A stretch of DNA of 22,795 nucleotides, taken from positions 4,287 to 27,081 of the forward strand of contig JAHEGP010000010.1 in the NCBI GenBank assembly GCA_024645065.1, read 5' to 3'. Source of the stretch: Cellvibrionales bacterium. Lineage in GTDB: Bacteria > Pseudomonadota > Gammaproteobacteria > Pseudomonadales > JAHEGP01. A model generated the notes under the pieces. The model did not search any database. It was not told where the DNA came from and saw nothing but the letters and a program-made list of their open reading frames with translations. The number at the start of each line of letters is the position of its first letter. The first letter of the stretch is position 1. Below are positions 15,219 through 22,639 of this stretch, one piece after another. The translations under genes were made by a program, and so were the position numbers.

Positions 15219-15239
15219 ATGTGCGCTACATTAGCACAT
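15219..15239. promoter_or_regulatory. Operator-like imperfect palindrome upstream of the glucosylglycerate operon
   Basis: ATGTGCGCTA and TAGCACAT flank a three-base centre (CAT): the arms are complementary over eight bases with two extra bases in the left arm. It lies about 115 bases upstream of the glycerate kinase start and about 65 bases downstream of the ABC transporter stop. The heptamer TTAGCAC recurs 40 bases away (15191-15197). It could be a repressor or activator site or a processed RNA hairpin. I see no strong -10/-35 pair nearby. Confidence 0.35.
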
Positions 15240-15304
15240 CTGCAAATCCTGAACGCCCCTGGATGGTGCAGACTACTGTCCCCGGCTTCGCCTGCTGCCG
15301 GATT

Positions 15305-17134
15305 TTAGGCCAGGCCGAGAAAACCCCCGGATTGATGATCCCAGAGTTGAGCGTACAGGCCGCCGCGGGCAATCAGTTCGCCGTGGGTGCCCTGCTCTGC
15401 GATCCGACCCTGGTCAAGTACGATCAGCCTGTCCATAGCCGCAATGGTTGACAGTCGATGGGCGATGGCAATGACAGTCTTGCCCACCATCAACTTATAC
15501 AGGCTTTTCTGGATGGCGGCTTCAACTTCAGAATCAAGCGCCGAGGTAGCCTCATCCAGTACCAAAATGGGGGCGTCTTTCAGCAAAACCCGGGCGATCG
15601 CAATTCGCTGGCGCTGCCCCCCCGACAGGCTGACACCGCGCTCACCGACATGCGCTGCATAGCCATGGCGTCCCTTGCTGTCACACAGCTGCTGGATGAA
15701 GTCATGGGCCTCGGCGCGACGAGCCGCGTCCAGCAGCTGCTGTTCGCTCGCATCGGGTCGACCAAAGACGATATTGTCGCGCACCGAACGATGCAGCAAG
15801 GAAGTATCCTGGGTCACCATGGCAATATTGGCGCGCAGGCTCTCCTGGCCGACCTCGCGAATATCCTGGCCGTCGATGCAAATGCTCCCCTGTTGCACGT
15901 CGTAAAAACGCAGCAAGAGGTTGACCAGGGTCGACTTGCCTGCGCCCGAGCGCCCGACAATGCCGACCTTCTCCCCGGCGCCGATGTTCAGGTCGAATCC
16001 CTCAAATACCCTGGCCTTGTCATTGTAGGCAAAGCTGACATGGTTAAAGTCGATGCGGCCGGAGGTCACCTTCAGGGACGCGGCGCCGGGTTTGTCGAGC
16101 ACCGCCTGGGGCCGCGAAAAGGTGTTGATGCCATCCTGCACCGTGCCGATATTTTCAAACAGGTTGCTCACCTCCCACATGATCCAGTGGGACATGCCAC
16201 TGAGGCGAATGGCAAGGCTCATCGCAACCGCGATGGCGCCGGCGGTGATCGAACCCTCCATCCAAAGATAGATACCAAGCGCGCCCGTAACGAACACCAG
16301 CAGCATGTTCAAAATCCAGACAGAGAGGTTTAGTAGTGTCACCAGGCGCATCTGCGGGTGCACGGTGCCCATGAATTCCTGCATCCCCTGCTTGACGTAG
16401 TCGGCCTCACGACTGGAGTGGGAGAACAGCTTGAGGGTGACAATATTGGTGTAACTGTCGACAATCCGGCCGGTCATCAGTGACCGGGCATCCGCCTGCA
16501 ATGTCGACACCCGGCGCAGGCGGGGCACGAAATAGCGCAGCACCGACAGATACATAACCAGCCAGACAAGCAGCGGCAGCGCCAGCCGCAGGTCGGCCCC
16601 GGCCACTAGCAGCGTCGTCGTCACCATATAGACGCTGACAAACAGCATCACATCGAGCATCTTCATGACCGCCTCGCGCACCGCAAGCGCAGTTTGCATC
16701 ACCTTGGTCGCGATACGGCCACTAAACTCATCCTGGAAAAACGCATAGCTCTGGCTGAGCAGATAACGATGTGCCAGCCAGCGCACAGCCATGGGGAAAT
16801 TACCCATCAGGGTCTGGTGCACGACCAGGGAATGGAGCAGCACCACGGTGGGTATGAAGAGCAGCACGAACACGCCCATTCCCACCAGCACAGGCCATTG
16901 CTCCTGCAGGAAGTTCGCCGGATCATTGGCAGCGAGCCAATCGACCAGCTTGCCAAGTATGCCGTACAGCATTGCCTCACCAATCGCCAGGCTTGCCGTC
17001 AATAGCGCCATCACGACCAACCACGGCTCAATACCGCGGGTATAGTAACGACAGAACTGGTATAGGCCCTCGGGGGGCTGGGCGGGATGTTCCAGCGGAT
17101 ACGGATCTACCAGCCGCTCAAAAAAACCAAACAT
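15305..17134 (-). CDS. ABC transporter, fused permease and ATP-binding half-transporter
   Basis: A 609-residue exporter-type half-transporter that should act as a homodimer in the inner membrane. Seen: an N-terminal membrane domain (about 35-320) with six hydrophobic segments (for example WLVVMALLTASLAIGEAML and the stretch at 81-102), then an ATPase domain with Walker A GRSGAGKST (394-402), Q-loop MVTQDTSLL, signature LSGGQRQR (503-510), Walker B ILVLDEATSALD and the H-loop AIAHRLSTI. It belongs to the MsbA/MDR-like ABCB group; the substrate cannot be deduced. The gene ends 200 bases upstream of the glycerate kinase start on the same strand, and it may or may not be transcribed with that operon. 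It diverges from yqhA. Confidence 0.93.
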   Translation of the reverse strand: MFGFFERLVDPYPLEHPAQPPEGLYQFCRYYTRGIEPWLVVMALLTASLAIGEAMLYGILGKLVDWLAANDPANFLQEQWPVLVGMGVFVLLFIPTVVLLHSLVVHQTLMGNFPMAVRWLAHRYLLSQSYAFFQDEFSGRIATKVMQTALAVREAVMKMLDVMLFVSVYMVTTTLLVAGADLRLALPLLVWLVMYLSVLRYFVPRLRRVSTLQADARSLMTGRIVDSYTNIVTLKLFSHSSREADYVKQGMQEFMGTVHPQMRLVTLLNLSVWILNMLLVFVTGALGIYLWMEGSITAGAIAVAMSLAIRLSGMSHWIMWEVSNLFENIGTVQDGINTFSRPQAVLDKPGAASLKVTSGRIDFNHVSFAYNDKARVFEGFDLNIGAGEKVGIVGRSGAGKSTLVNLLLRFYDVQQGSICIDGQDIREVGQESLRANIAMVTQDTSLLHRSVRDNIVFGRPDASEQQLLDAARRAEAHDFIQQLCDSKGRHGYAAHVGERGVSLSGGQRQRIAIARVLLKDAPILVLDEATSALDSEVEAAIQKSLYKLMVGKTVIAIAHRLSTIAAMDRLIVLDQGRIAEQGTHGELIARGGLYAQLWDHQSGGFLGLA

Positions 17135-17175
17135 CGGTTTGCTCTACAAGTGAAGGCGACAGAGGGCGAGCCGTG

Positions 17176-17181
17176 ATTGTA
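17176..17181 (-). promoter_or_regulatory. Possible -10 element of the ABC transporter gene
   Basis: TACAAT on the minus strand matches the -10 consensus at five of six positions, about 42 bases upstream of the transporter ATG. No good -35 is present at 16-18 bases, so only the -10 is supported. Confidence 0.35.
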
Positions 17182-17225
17182 ACCCCGCGGGCAGCGCAAT
17201 GCAGCAGGTGCCAGGGAGCATGGGC

Positions 17226-17251
17226 TTGCGGCGCAGTACCAAATGCCGCAA
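17226..17251 (+). other. Hairpin in the yqhA leader
   Basis: TTGCGGC and GCCGCAA form a perfect seven-base stem with a 12-base loop, ending about 31 bases before the yqhA start. There is no U run after it, so it is not a standard terminator. It lies in the divergent region between yqhA and the ABC transporter gene, so it could be a leader structure or a protein site. Confidence 0.35.
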
Positions 17252-17282
17252 AATCCCGCCCCTTCCAAACTCAAATCGCAGC

Positions 17283-17801
17283 ATGGCCATGAAGAAAGTT
17301 GAAATTGTCGTCGAAAAAACCATGTACCGCTCACGCTGGTTGCTAGCGCCGATCTATCTTGGCCTCTCGCTTGGGCTCATTGCACTGGGCATGAAGTTTT
17401 TCCAGGAAGTGCTGCACCTGCTACCCAATGTGTTTGCCATGAAAGAGGCCGACATCATTCTGGTCATCCTGTCGCTGATCGATATGGCAATGGTGGGGGG
17501 ACTGATCGTGATGGTAATGATGAGCGGGTACGAGAATTTCGTCTCCCAACTCGATGTACCGGAGCATGAAGAAAAGCTCAGCTGGCTGGGCAAGATGGAT
17601 TCATCGTCGTTGAAGATGAAAATCGCCGCCAGTATCGTTGCCATCTCCAGCATTCACTTGCTGAAGGTCTTTATGAACGCCAGCAACATCGATAACGACA
17701 AACTGTTGTGGTACGTCATTATCCATCTCACGTTTGTGCTGTCAGCTTTCGCTATGGGGGCACTCGACCTGATGGTCAAAAAACCCCCTCAAGCTTCCTG
17801 A
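17283..17801 (+). CDS. yqhA: YqhA/UPF0114 family membrane protein
   Basis: A 172-residue inner-membrane protein of the UPF0114 family, very similar in layout to E. coli YqhA. Seen: the start of the conserved core KTMYRSRWLLAPIYLGLSLG, FFQEVLHLLPNVF, the second hydrophobic segment IILVILSLIDMAMVGGLIVM followed by the strictly conserved MMSGYENFVSQLD, then LSWLGKMDSSSLKMKIAASI and IIHLTFVLSAFAMGALDLM. About four membrane segments are expected. Function unknown. The ATG at 17283 (or 17289) is chosen by homology to the family N terminus; there is no clear Shine-Dalgarno. It is the only long plus-strand gene in the right half and its stop is 17 bases from the convergent OmpA-domain gene. Confidence 0.93.
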   Translation: MAMKKVEIVVEKTMYRSRWLLAPIYLGLSLGLIALGMKFFQEVLHLLPNVFAMKEADIILVILSLIDMAMVGGLIVMVMMSGYENFVSQLDVPEHEEKLSWLGKMDSSSLKMKIAASIVAISSIHLLKVFMNASNIDNDKLLWYVIIHLTFVLSAFAMGALDLMVKKPPQAS

Positions 17802-17818
17802 TCGGCCGGCTGTTACGG

Positions 17819-18481
17819 TTACGGTTGCGCCTGCTCCCTGATCACAGGCCGCAAGCGCAATTCGATACGGCGGTTTTCCGCGCGACCCTCGACGCTGTCG
17901 TTGCTGGCTATCGGGTGCACCTCGCCCCATGACACGGGTACCAGTTGAACCGAGGGCACACCCTTTTGCTCCATATACGTCACCACACTGGCGGCACGCG
18001 CTGCAGCCAGGTACCAGTTATTGGGATAATTGCTGGCCAGGGCCGGCCCCACGGGCACGTTGTCGGTATTGCCGATCACCAGGATCTGGTAGGGCAGACC
18101 GTCCAGTTCGTCGATCAACTGATCCAGCACCTCCCTGCCCGACGCGGTCAGGGTTGTCGAGCCGGTACCGAATAAAACCTCGTTGCCCAGTTGCAGCTGC
18201 AGGCCATCCTTCATCAACTGCATCTTTACGCTTCCCGCGGTAAGCAGCACCGCGAGTTCCTCGGCGATCTCCTCCTGCTCGTTCAGCAGAATATTGATTT
18301 CTTCATCACGCAAGGCCACCCGCTCATAGAGCCGGACATTTTGCTGCATCAGGCTGATGTTCTCATCCACCACCTCGTCATACTTGCTTTTGCTCACGCA
18401 GCCGCCGATTAAAAAAGAAGCTGCCAGCAGCGCCAACCCTGCGCGGCTTGCAGTCGGTAAAGTCTTATCGATCACTCGCAT
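17819..18481 (-). CDS. OmpA-domain lipoprotein (peptidoglycan-binding)
   Basis: A 220-residue lipoprotein. Seen: a signal peptide with lipobox LIGGC (Cys28; Val at +2 argues for the outer membrane), a heptad-like helical stretch at about 33-80 (DENISLMQQNVRLYERVALR, NILLNEQEEIAEEL) that probably forms a coiled coil, and an OmpA/MotB-type domain (about 100-215) with the peptidoglycan-binding pattern IGNTDNVPVG, NNWYLAAARAASVV, VSWGEVHPIASND and GRAENRRIELRL. It should anchor the outer membrane to peptidoglycan, like Pal-type proteins. It may be monocistronic: the nearest upstream sequence is a repeat array and a gene remnant. It converges on yqhA. Confidence 0.92.
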   Translation of the reverse strand: MRVIDKTLPTASRAGLALLAASFLIGGCVSKSKYDEVVDENISLMQQNVRLYERVALRDEEINILLNEQEEIAEELAVLLTAGSVKMQLMKDGLQLQLGNEVLFGTGSTTLTASGREVLDQLIDELDGLPYQILVIGNTDNVPVGPALASNYPNNWYLAAARAASVVTYMEQKGVPSVQLVPVSWGEVHPIASNDSVEGRAENRRIELRLRPVIREQAQP

Positions 18482-18521
18482 GGTTTACTCACTTTAAGGT
18501 TTGAAATAGCATCCTGGCAAA

Positions 18522-18539
18522 GCCCCTCCGAGGAGGCGC
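18522..18539. other. Small GC-rich hairpin upstream of the OmpA-domain gene
   Basis: CCTCC and GGAGG with only a two-base spacer, plus GC flanks, form a near-palindrome about 45 bases upstream of the lipoprotein start and directly beside the 14-bp repeat array. No U run on either strand. It may be a boundary of the repeat array or a regulatory site. Confidence 0.3.
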
Positions 18540-18549
18540 CTTGACTATT

Positions 18550-18629
18550 AGAGGTCCCCGGCTAGAGGTCCCCGGCTAGAGGTCCCCGGCTAGAGGTCCC
18601 CGGCTAGAGGTCCCCGGCTAGAGGTCCCC
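18550..18629. repeat. 14-bp tandem repeat, five full copies plus a partial sixth
   Basis: The unit AGAGGTCCCCGGCT is repeated head to tail five times without a single mismatch (18550-18619), followed by ten bases of a sixth copy (AGAGGTCCCC). It lies in the non-coding gap between the OmpA-domain gene and the arylsulfatase remnant. The identity of the copies suggests recent expansion by slippage or recombination. There are no unique spacers, so it is not a CRISPR array. Confidence 0.95.
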
Positions 18630-18677
18630 TGCGACGCACCCGGCGCTGCTGCTTTGTGCCCCAGCACCGCTGCCTGC

Positions 18678-18992
18678 TTAATCGGCGGCCTTGGAAACAA
18701 ATTTTTCGGTCAATTTTTCGACTGACCAGGAATCCGGCCGCTGGCTGGGCGGAAACTCCTTGAAAGTTTGCAGGAACATCGCTGTCTGGGCAAGCCCCAT
18801 TTGCATATGCGGTGCCTTGCTGATCATCCAGTCCCAGTAGGTATTGGAATTGTGGTCGGCTCGCTCGTAGGGGTCGCGACGCAAATTGAAGATCTTCGGC
18901 AGACGCAAGACCACAACGGGCTCGGCCCACAATGCCATTGTCTGGGCGCGGTTTTCGGCATACACCATTTTCCAGTCGCCAACCCGCCTCCC
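18678..18992 (-). pseudogene. C-terminal remnant of an arylsulfatase
   Basis: Only about 105 residues remain, matching the C terminus of type I (formylglycine-dependent) arylsulfatases as I recall them: GDWKMVYAENRAQTMALWAE, VVLRLPKIFNLRRDPYERAD, HNSNTYWDWM, APHMQMGLAQTAMFLQTFKEF, PPSQRPDSWSVEKL. The catalytic N-terminal sulfatase domain with the C/S-x-P-x-R site is absent: the frame is closed by a TGA at 18995-18993, only about eight codons before the Trp of GDWK, and nothing sulfatase-like is found upstream. The stop at 18678 is the natural C terminus. A short ATG-initiated reading (18968) could be translated but would make no sulfatase. Remaining sequence is undamaged, so truncation seems recent. 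Confidence 0.75.
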
Positions 18993-18995
18993 TCA

Positions 18996-19010
18996 TGAAT
19001 GACTCATTCA
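18996..19010. repeat. Perfect 15-bp palindrome at the sulfatase break point
   Basis: TGAATGACTCATTCA is palindromic around its central base (seven-base arms). It directly abuts the in-frame stop that ends the sulfatase homology. It may be a recombination or insertion target, a transposon-end relic, or an operator. The position next to the truncation makes a scar plausible, but no element or target duplication is visible. Confidence 0.5.
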
Positions 19011-19094
19011 CCGACGAATCATTAAACCGATGGAAAAGGCGCATGTAAAGACCCGTTGCAAAGCCTTGATTGACGTGCGGGGAAAAGTTGCTGA

Positions 19095-19979
19095 TTAGTC
19101 GAGCTGGGGATCAAAAACCAGCTCAAGCAGGGCCGTCCCGACCCTATCGTCGAGGGGCAGGGAGATGCTGAGACGGGCGCCATCGGCGACAAACAAGCCT
19201 TCGCTGACGGGCTCGGAATTGCGCAGCAGGCGGCTGTCCCGGGAATCGACGTAGGCCATGCGTGCGCCGGAGGTGCTCTGGCGACCGGTTGCCCGAATAT
19301 CGATATCCACCAGGGTATCCTGTTGCTCACCCCTCGCGATGACCCGGTGCAGCCGCTGCTCAAGCGAGCTGTCGTCAGCGTCGCCGCGCTGAATGATTTC
19401 AGTGAAACACTCCAGCGCCAGGGTGTTCGCATCTGCATTACCAAAGCGAATGGTGGCATCGGTGACCCGGGTTTCGGCCTCGCTGATCCTGATCAGGCGA
19501 GCACTGCCGCTCAATGCCACCGCACCGGACTGGCTGGCAATCTCTGCCTCGGCGCGCACCTTGCGAGTGCTGGATGGCCCCGGGATAATCGGCGCGCCGG
19601 TCACAAAGTCGAGGCTCGGTGCATCGGGCCCCTCTCCGCTAATTCGAAAAGTCAGTGCCGCATCGAACAAGCGGAATTCAAACTGATTGTCGTTCACCTC
19701 GACCTGTTGTTCACCGAGGCCGGGATAACAGCTACGCAGCATTGCCCGATCACTGTCGACAACCGTGATATCGACGATGCTGCGCATGGTTTCTTCGCCA
19801 CGACTGGCCAGCCCAGGATCATCCAGCTGCCACGCATACTCCGCCGATAGCAGCCAGGTACCCGCCAGTGATTCGGCGTTGTATTGCTGGCCACCATCGT
19901 CATCGTCGCCGCCACCGCCGCAAGCTGCCAGCAGGGTCAGCACCAACGCTGCCAGTATTGCTCGCGTTATCTGCATCAT
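19095..19979 (-). CDS. Lipoprotein of unknown function (294 aa)
   Basis: I do not recognise a domain family. Seen: a lipoprotein signal with lipobox LAAC (Cys20), followed by a GGGGDDDDGG linker typical of surface or periplasmic lipoproteins in marine gammaproteobacteria, and then a mainly beta-strand-like protein with few cysteines (two, in LRSCYPG and LALECFTE, which could pair). Segments such as SLAGTWLLSAEYAW near the start recall lipocalin-like or META-type small beta-barrel starts, but this is weak. The ATG pair at 19979/19976 lies two bases after the hydrolase stop, with AAGG about ten bases before it. It is the third gene of the kinase-hydrolase-lipoprotein unit and the last before the scarred sulfatase region. 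Confidence 0.8.
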   Translation of the reverse strand: MMQITRAILAALVLTLLAACGGGGDDDDGGQQYNAESLAGTWLLSAEYAWQLDDPGLASRGEETMRSIVDITVVDSDRAMLRSCYPGLGEQQVEVNDNQFEFRLFDAALTFRISGEGPDAPSLDFVTGAPIIPGPSSTRKVRAEAEIASQSGAVALSGSARLIRISEAETRVTDATIRFGNADANTLALECFTEIIQRGDADDSSLEQRLHRVIARGEQQDTLVDIDIRATGRQSTSGARMAYVDSRDSRLLRNSEPVSEGLFVADGARLSISLPLDDRVGTALLELVFDPQLD

Positions 19980-19981
19980 CG

Positions 19982-21166
19982 CTACCACACCTTGTATTCG
20001 GCTACCCAGTCTGCCAGCGCCTTGCGCTCGAGGGCGATAGCAGGTTCATTGAGTTCGCGGTATGACGGGGTCAAAAAGCGCATGTAGCGACCGTCCTCGA
20101 CAAGATGCAGCTTGAAAAATGCCACCGTGTAAAGATTCTGCAGGCGCTGCGCCTCGGCGATGGGAAAACCATCGGCCGTACAGGTCTGCAGCCAGGGCTC
20201 CACCAGGCCCGCAGCACCGACGCCCGCCCAGTCCCCGAGCTCCAGGCCCAGCGCAAACAGGCCGTCGGCAACAGCGCAGACATTGGCGAAATGACCGTGG
20301 GTAGCACCTTCGACCGCTATGCTCCAGGCCGGCTCCAAGGCCTGGTTTAAATCGAAAGCACGGGCGTTGCTGGCAATCGGCACGGTGGTATCAAGACTCC
20401 CGCCCAGCAGTAGCAGTGGCACCGGCACCTGGCTAAGGGCGCCGTCGCTGAAAACGTCCAACACGCCGGCAACCGGCATGATCGCCCTGACCCGCGGGTC
20501 GGCCGCCCCACCTCCAAACTCGCCTACTGCAATACCCATCGCGGCGGCACCACCGAAGGAGTGACCGGTTACACCGATACGGAACGGGTCGACCGCGCGG
20601 TACCAAAGGCTCAGGGGATCCTGTGCCCGCTGCAGCAGAGTATCGATGGCGAAAGAGATATCCGGTACCCGGTCAGCAGCGGCCTCGGCAGCATCCTTGG
20701 GCAGCGGGCTCGGGGACTGGCTATTGCCGATGTGGTCTACCGCTACCACCACGAAGCCATGGCTGGCGAGGGTTTCCATCAGCGGCGTCGATTGGGTGGG
20801 GGTGCCGTCGAACTCGTGGGAAAAAACCAGCAGTGGCCAACGCCGGTCGCCCAGCAATGGCGCTTCACGGTATGCCAGTAATGCCGGCAACTGCAAAAAG
20901 TCGCTTACCGGGTAGGTCGCGGGGGAGAAGCCTTCGGTACTGCTGGCGGGATACCAAAGGTGCAGCGGCAGTGTTCGCCCGCCGGTTTCCCGATCGCGAC
21001 TATTGTCTGTCGCTTCGGTTAAGCGATAACCCACTGCGTAAGCACCGGGCAAGGAGGGATCATCCGGCTCCTGCGCCTGGGCGCCACCCATCCATAGCAC
21101 CCACAGACAGCAGACCCATAATCCCCTCCAGGTGCGATCATGTAACCCGATATCGGCTGGCTTCAC
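19982..21166 (-). CDS. Secreted alpha/beta hydrolase, PAF-acetylhydrolase/chlorophyllase-like
   Basis: A 394-residue exported esterase/lipase-type protein. Seen: an N-terminal signal peptide with a Trp-rich core and AQA-QE cleavage (about residue 31), LPLHLWYPAS (the typical opening of PAF-acetylhydrolase-like hydrolases), WPLLVFSHEFDGTPTQS, SHGFVVVAVDH, the nucleophile elbow GHSFGG (201-206, Ser203), a probable acid Asp259 in GGSLDTTVP and His290 in GATHGHF, so the whole triad is visible. An inserted C-terminal region (about 295-394) caps the fold. The start is a GTG at 21166 overlapping the kinase stop (GTGA), with AGGGG five bases upstream. Substrate unknown: a lipid or polyester is possible. 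Confidence 0.87.
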   Translation of the reverse strand: MKPADIGLHDRTWRGLWVCCLWVLWMGGAQAQEPDDPSLPGAYAVGYRLTEATDNSRDRETGGRTLPLHLWYPASSTEGFSPATYPVSDFLQLPALLAYREAPLLGDRRWPLLVFSHEFDGTPTQSTPLMETLASHGFVVVAVDHIGNSQSPSPLPKDAAEAAADRVPDISFAIDTLLQRAQDPLSLWYRAVDPFRIGVTGHSFGGAAAMGIAVGEFGGGAADPRVRAIMPVAGVLDVFSDGALSQVPVPLLLLGGSLDTTVPIASNARAFDLNQALEPAWSIAVEGATHGHFANVCAVADGLFALGLELGDWAGVGAAGLVEPWLQTCTADGFPIAEAQRLQNLYTVAFFKLHLVEDGRYMRFLTPSYRELNEPAIALERKALADWVAEYKVW

Positions 21167-22542
21167 AAATACCCCTGGAGCAACTGACGCACATCGACTC
21201 TTGCCTGCAAGCGTGCCGCGAGCATAAACATGCCGCCGAGCTTGCGATGCAAAAACAGGGCGTCGGCGGGTGGCGTATGCCAGTAACCCTTCTCCATACT
21301 CAGCACCATTCCCGCGTCACTAAGGCGAGACGTCAGGTCCGATTCGGCAAAATCATAGGGCCCCCGATGACGCGCTGGTTCCGTGGCCATCAAAAACAAG
21401 TCGAGCAGGCTTTCGCGTTGGTCTCTATTCATTTCCTCTTGAAAATAGCCGATAGCCCGGGCGCTGACAAACAAAGCGTCACGATCTTCCGCGATCGCCG
21501 CCCTGAACAGTTGCCGATACGCTTCTATGATGTCATCGGAATAGGAGCGGGTGGCGCCAAAATCGAGCAGAACCAGTTGTTTGCTCTCGTAGCAATACTG
21601 GTAATTGGCGAAGTTGGGGTCGGTCTGAACCATTTTGAATTCGAACAGCTCGCGAAACAGCAGCTCCATCAAAAGGCTCATTGCGCGCTCGCGAGACACC
21701 CGGGTCGCTCCCTGCAGGGATTCTATGGGATGACCCTCGATAAAGCTCATCGCCAGAATGTTTTCAGTGGTGAGTTCCGACTCCACTTCTGGCAACACAA
21801 ACTGCGGGGCGTCGGCTAACAACTCGCGATAGCGGGTGAGATAACTTGCTTCACGCAGGTAGTCGGCTTCCTCGTGCAGCTGGGTTTTGGCCTCGGCGAG
21901 CAGTGGCGCAATATCCAGTTGCGGTGGCACCAGTCTCGAGATCCGCAGTAGCGTAGCGACATTGTCGACGTCGCTGTTGATGCTTTTGCGCACACCCGGG
22001 TACTGCAACTTGATCGCCAGTCGTTTCCCCTTCTGCGATATTGCTTCATGCACCTGCCCTATCGAAGCCGAGGCCACCGGGTCGAAGGAAAACTGGTAGA
22101 CCTTATCCTCCCAGTCTTGTCCCCAGTTTTGCTCCAGCACCGCCACCACCTGTTTAACCGGCATTGATTGGGCATCGGAGCGCAGCCGCGCCAACACCTC
22201 GGTAAACTGGGGTGGCAGCACGTCGCCGGCATCCATGGACAGCAACTGCCCTACCTTCATTGCCGCGCCCCGCAGGTTGGCCAACTGGTCCGCCACCCGG
22301 CGGGCGTTGGCGGGGGTCAGGAACAGGTCGCTCGCCCTGGGCCGGTTGCCCTGCGCCAGCTGACGACTGCCCTCGGCCAGCATGCCCCCGGCAACCCCCG
22401 ACGCCAAGCGCACCATCCGGGAAAAACGGGACACTCGATTGCCCGGAACCGCTGCATTCGAGCCTTTGACTTTTGCCTTGCGGTCGGGCTTGGCGCCGGC
22501 TTTCGCGGGCGCATCCGTCTTTTTAGGGGGTTTGTCTGCCAT
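21163..22542 (-). CDS. ABC1/AarF (UbiB-like) atypical kinase family protein
   Basis: A 459-residue member of the ABC1/ADCK/UbiB family of atypical kinases. Seen: a charged, disordered N terminus (1-35, Lys/Ala/Pro-rich), the family-specific KxGQ helix AAMKVGQLLSMD (94-104), the Ala-rich nucleotide loop ASASIGQVHEA (157-167), the lysine in AIKLQYPGV (176-184, Lys178), a catalytic-loop-like QTDPNFANY (306-314) and the metal-binding LLDFGAT (325-331). It lacks the C-terminal membrane helices of UbiB, and the same genome should carry a separate ubiB; this is a paralogue of the cytoplasmic ADCK3/4-like type (AarF). ABC1 proteins act in quinone/lipid metabolism, often with unknown substrates. The stop overlaps the hydrolase start by four bases. 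Confidence 0.92.
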   Translation of the reverse strand: MADKPPKKTDAPAKAGAKPDRKAKVKGSNAAVPGNRVSRFSRMVRLASGVAGGMLAEGSRQLAQGNRPRASDLFLTPANARRVADQLANLRGAAMKVGQLLSMDAGDVLPPQFTEVLARLRSDAQSMPVKQVVAVLEQNWGQDWEDKVYQFSFDPVASASIGQVHEAISQKGKRLAIKLQYPGVRKSINSDVDNVATLLRISRLVPPQLDIAPLLAEAKTQLHEEADYLREASYLTRYRELLADAPQFVLPEVESELTTENILAMSFIEGHPIESLQGATRVSRERAMSLLMELLFRELFEFKMVQTDPNFANYQYCYESKQLVLLDFGATRSYSDDIIEAYRQLFRAAIAEDRDALFVSARAIGYFQEEMNRDQRESLLDLFLMATEPARHRGPYDFAESDLTSRLSDAGMVLSMEKGYWHTPPADALFLHRKLGGMFMLAARLQARVDVRQLLQGYL

Positions 22543-22571
22543 GCATCAGCTCGCCGTCAGGTGAAATATAA

Positions 22572-22616
22572 GGCCCCGGCGCCGGCACGGGCTTGCGCAG
22601 CCAAAGCACCGGGGCC
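22572..22616. repeat. GC-rich inverted repeat in the kinase leader
   Basis: GGCCCCGG and CCGGGGCC are perfectly complementary eight-base arms with about 29 bases between them, some of which can pair weakly. It lies 30-75 bases upstream of the ABC1 kinase start, in the expected 5' leader. No U run follows on the minus strand, so it is not a normal terminator. Confidence 0.5.
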
Positions 22617-22639
22617 GTCATCGTCAGGGGGCACAACGT

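Noticed and set aside
15250..15304. CCGGC/GCCGG hairpin after the ABC transporter stop as a terminator
   Set aside because: The stem is only five bases with a long loop and there is no U run.
17760..17820. Minus-strand T run with weak hairpin as terminator of the OmpA-domain gene
   Set aside because: The possible stem is only a few pairs with a G-U and is separated from the T run, all inside the convergent yqhA coding region.
18550..18629. CRISPR array
   Set aside because: The units are only 14 bases and contiguous; there are no unique spacers and no cas genes nearby.
18604..19044. Minus-strand 146-codon frame overlapping the sulfatase remnant
   Set aside because: The sulfatase-like residues are in a different frame; this frame runs through the repeat array and reads as noise.
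20623..21819. Plus-strand open frame of about 398 codons
   Set aside because: It is antisense to the hydrolase and ABC1 kinase genes, has Arg/Pro/His-rich shadow composition, and shows no recognisable domain.
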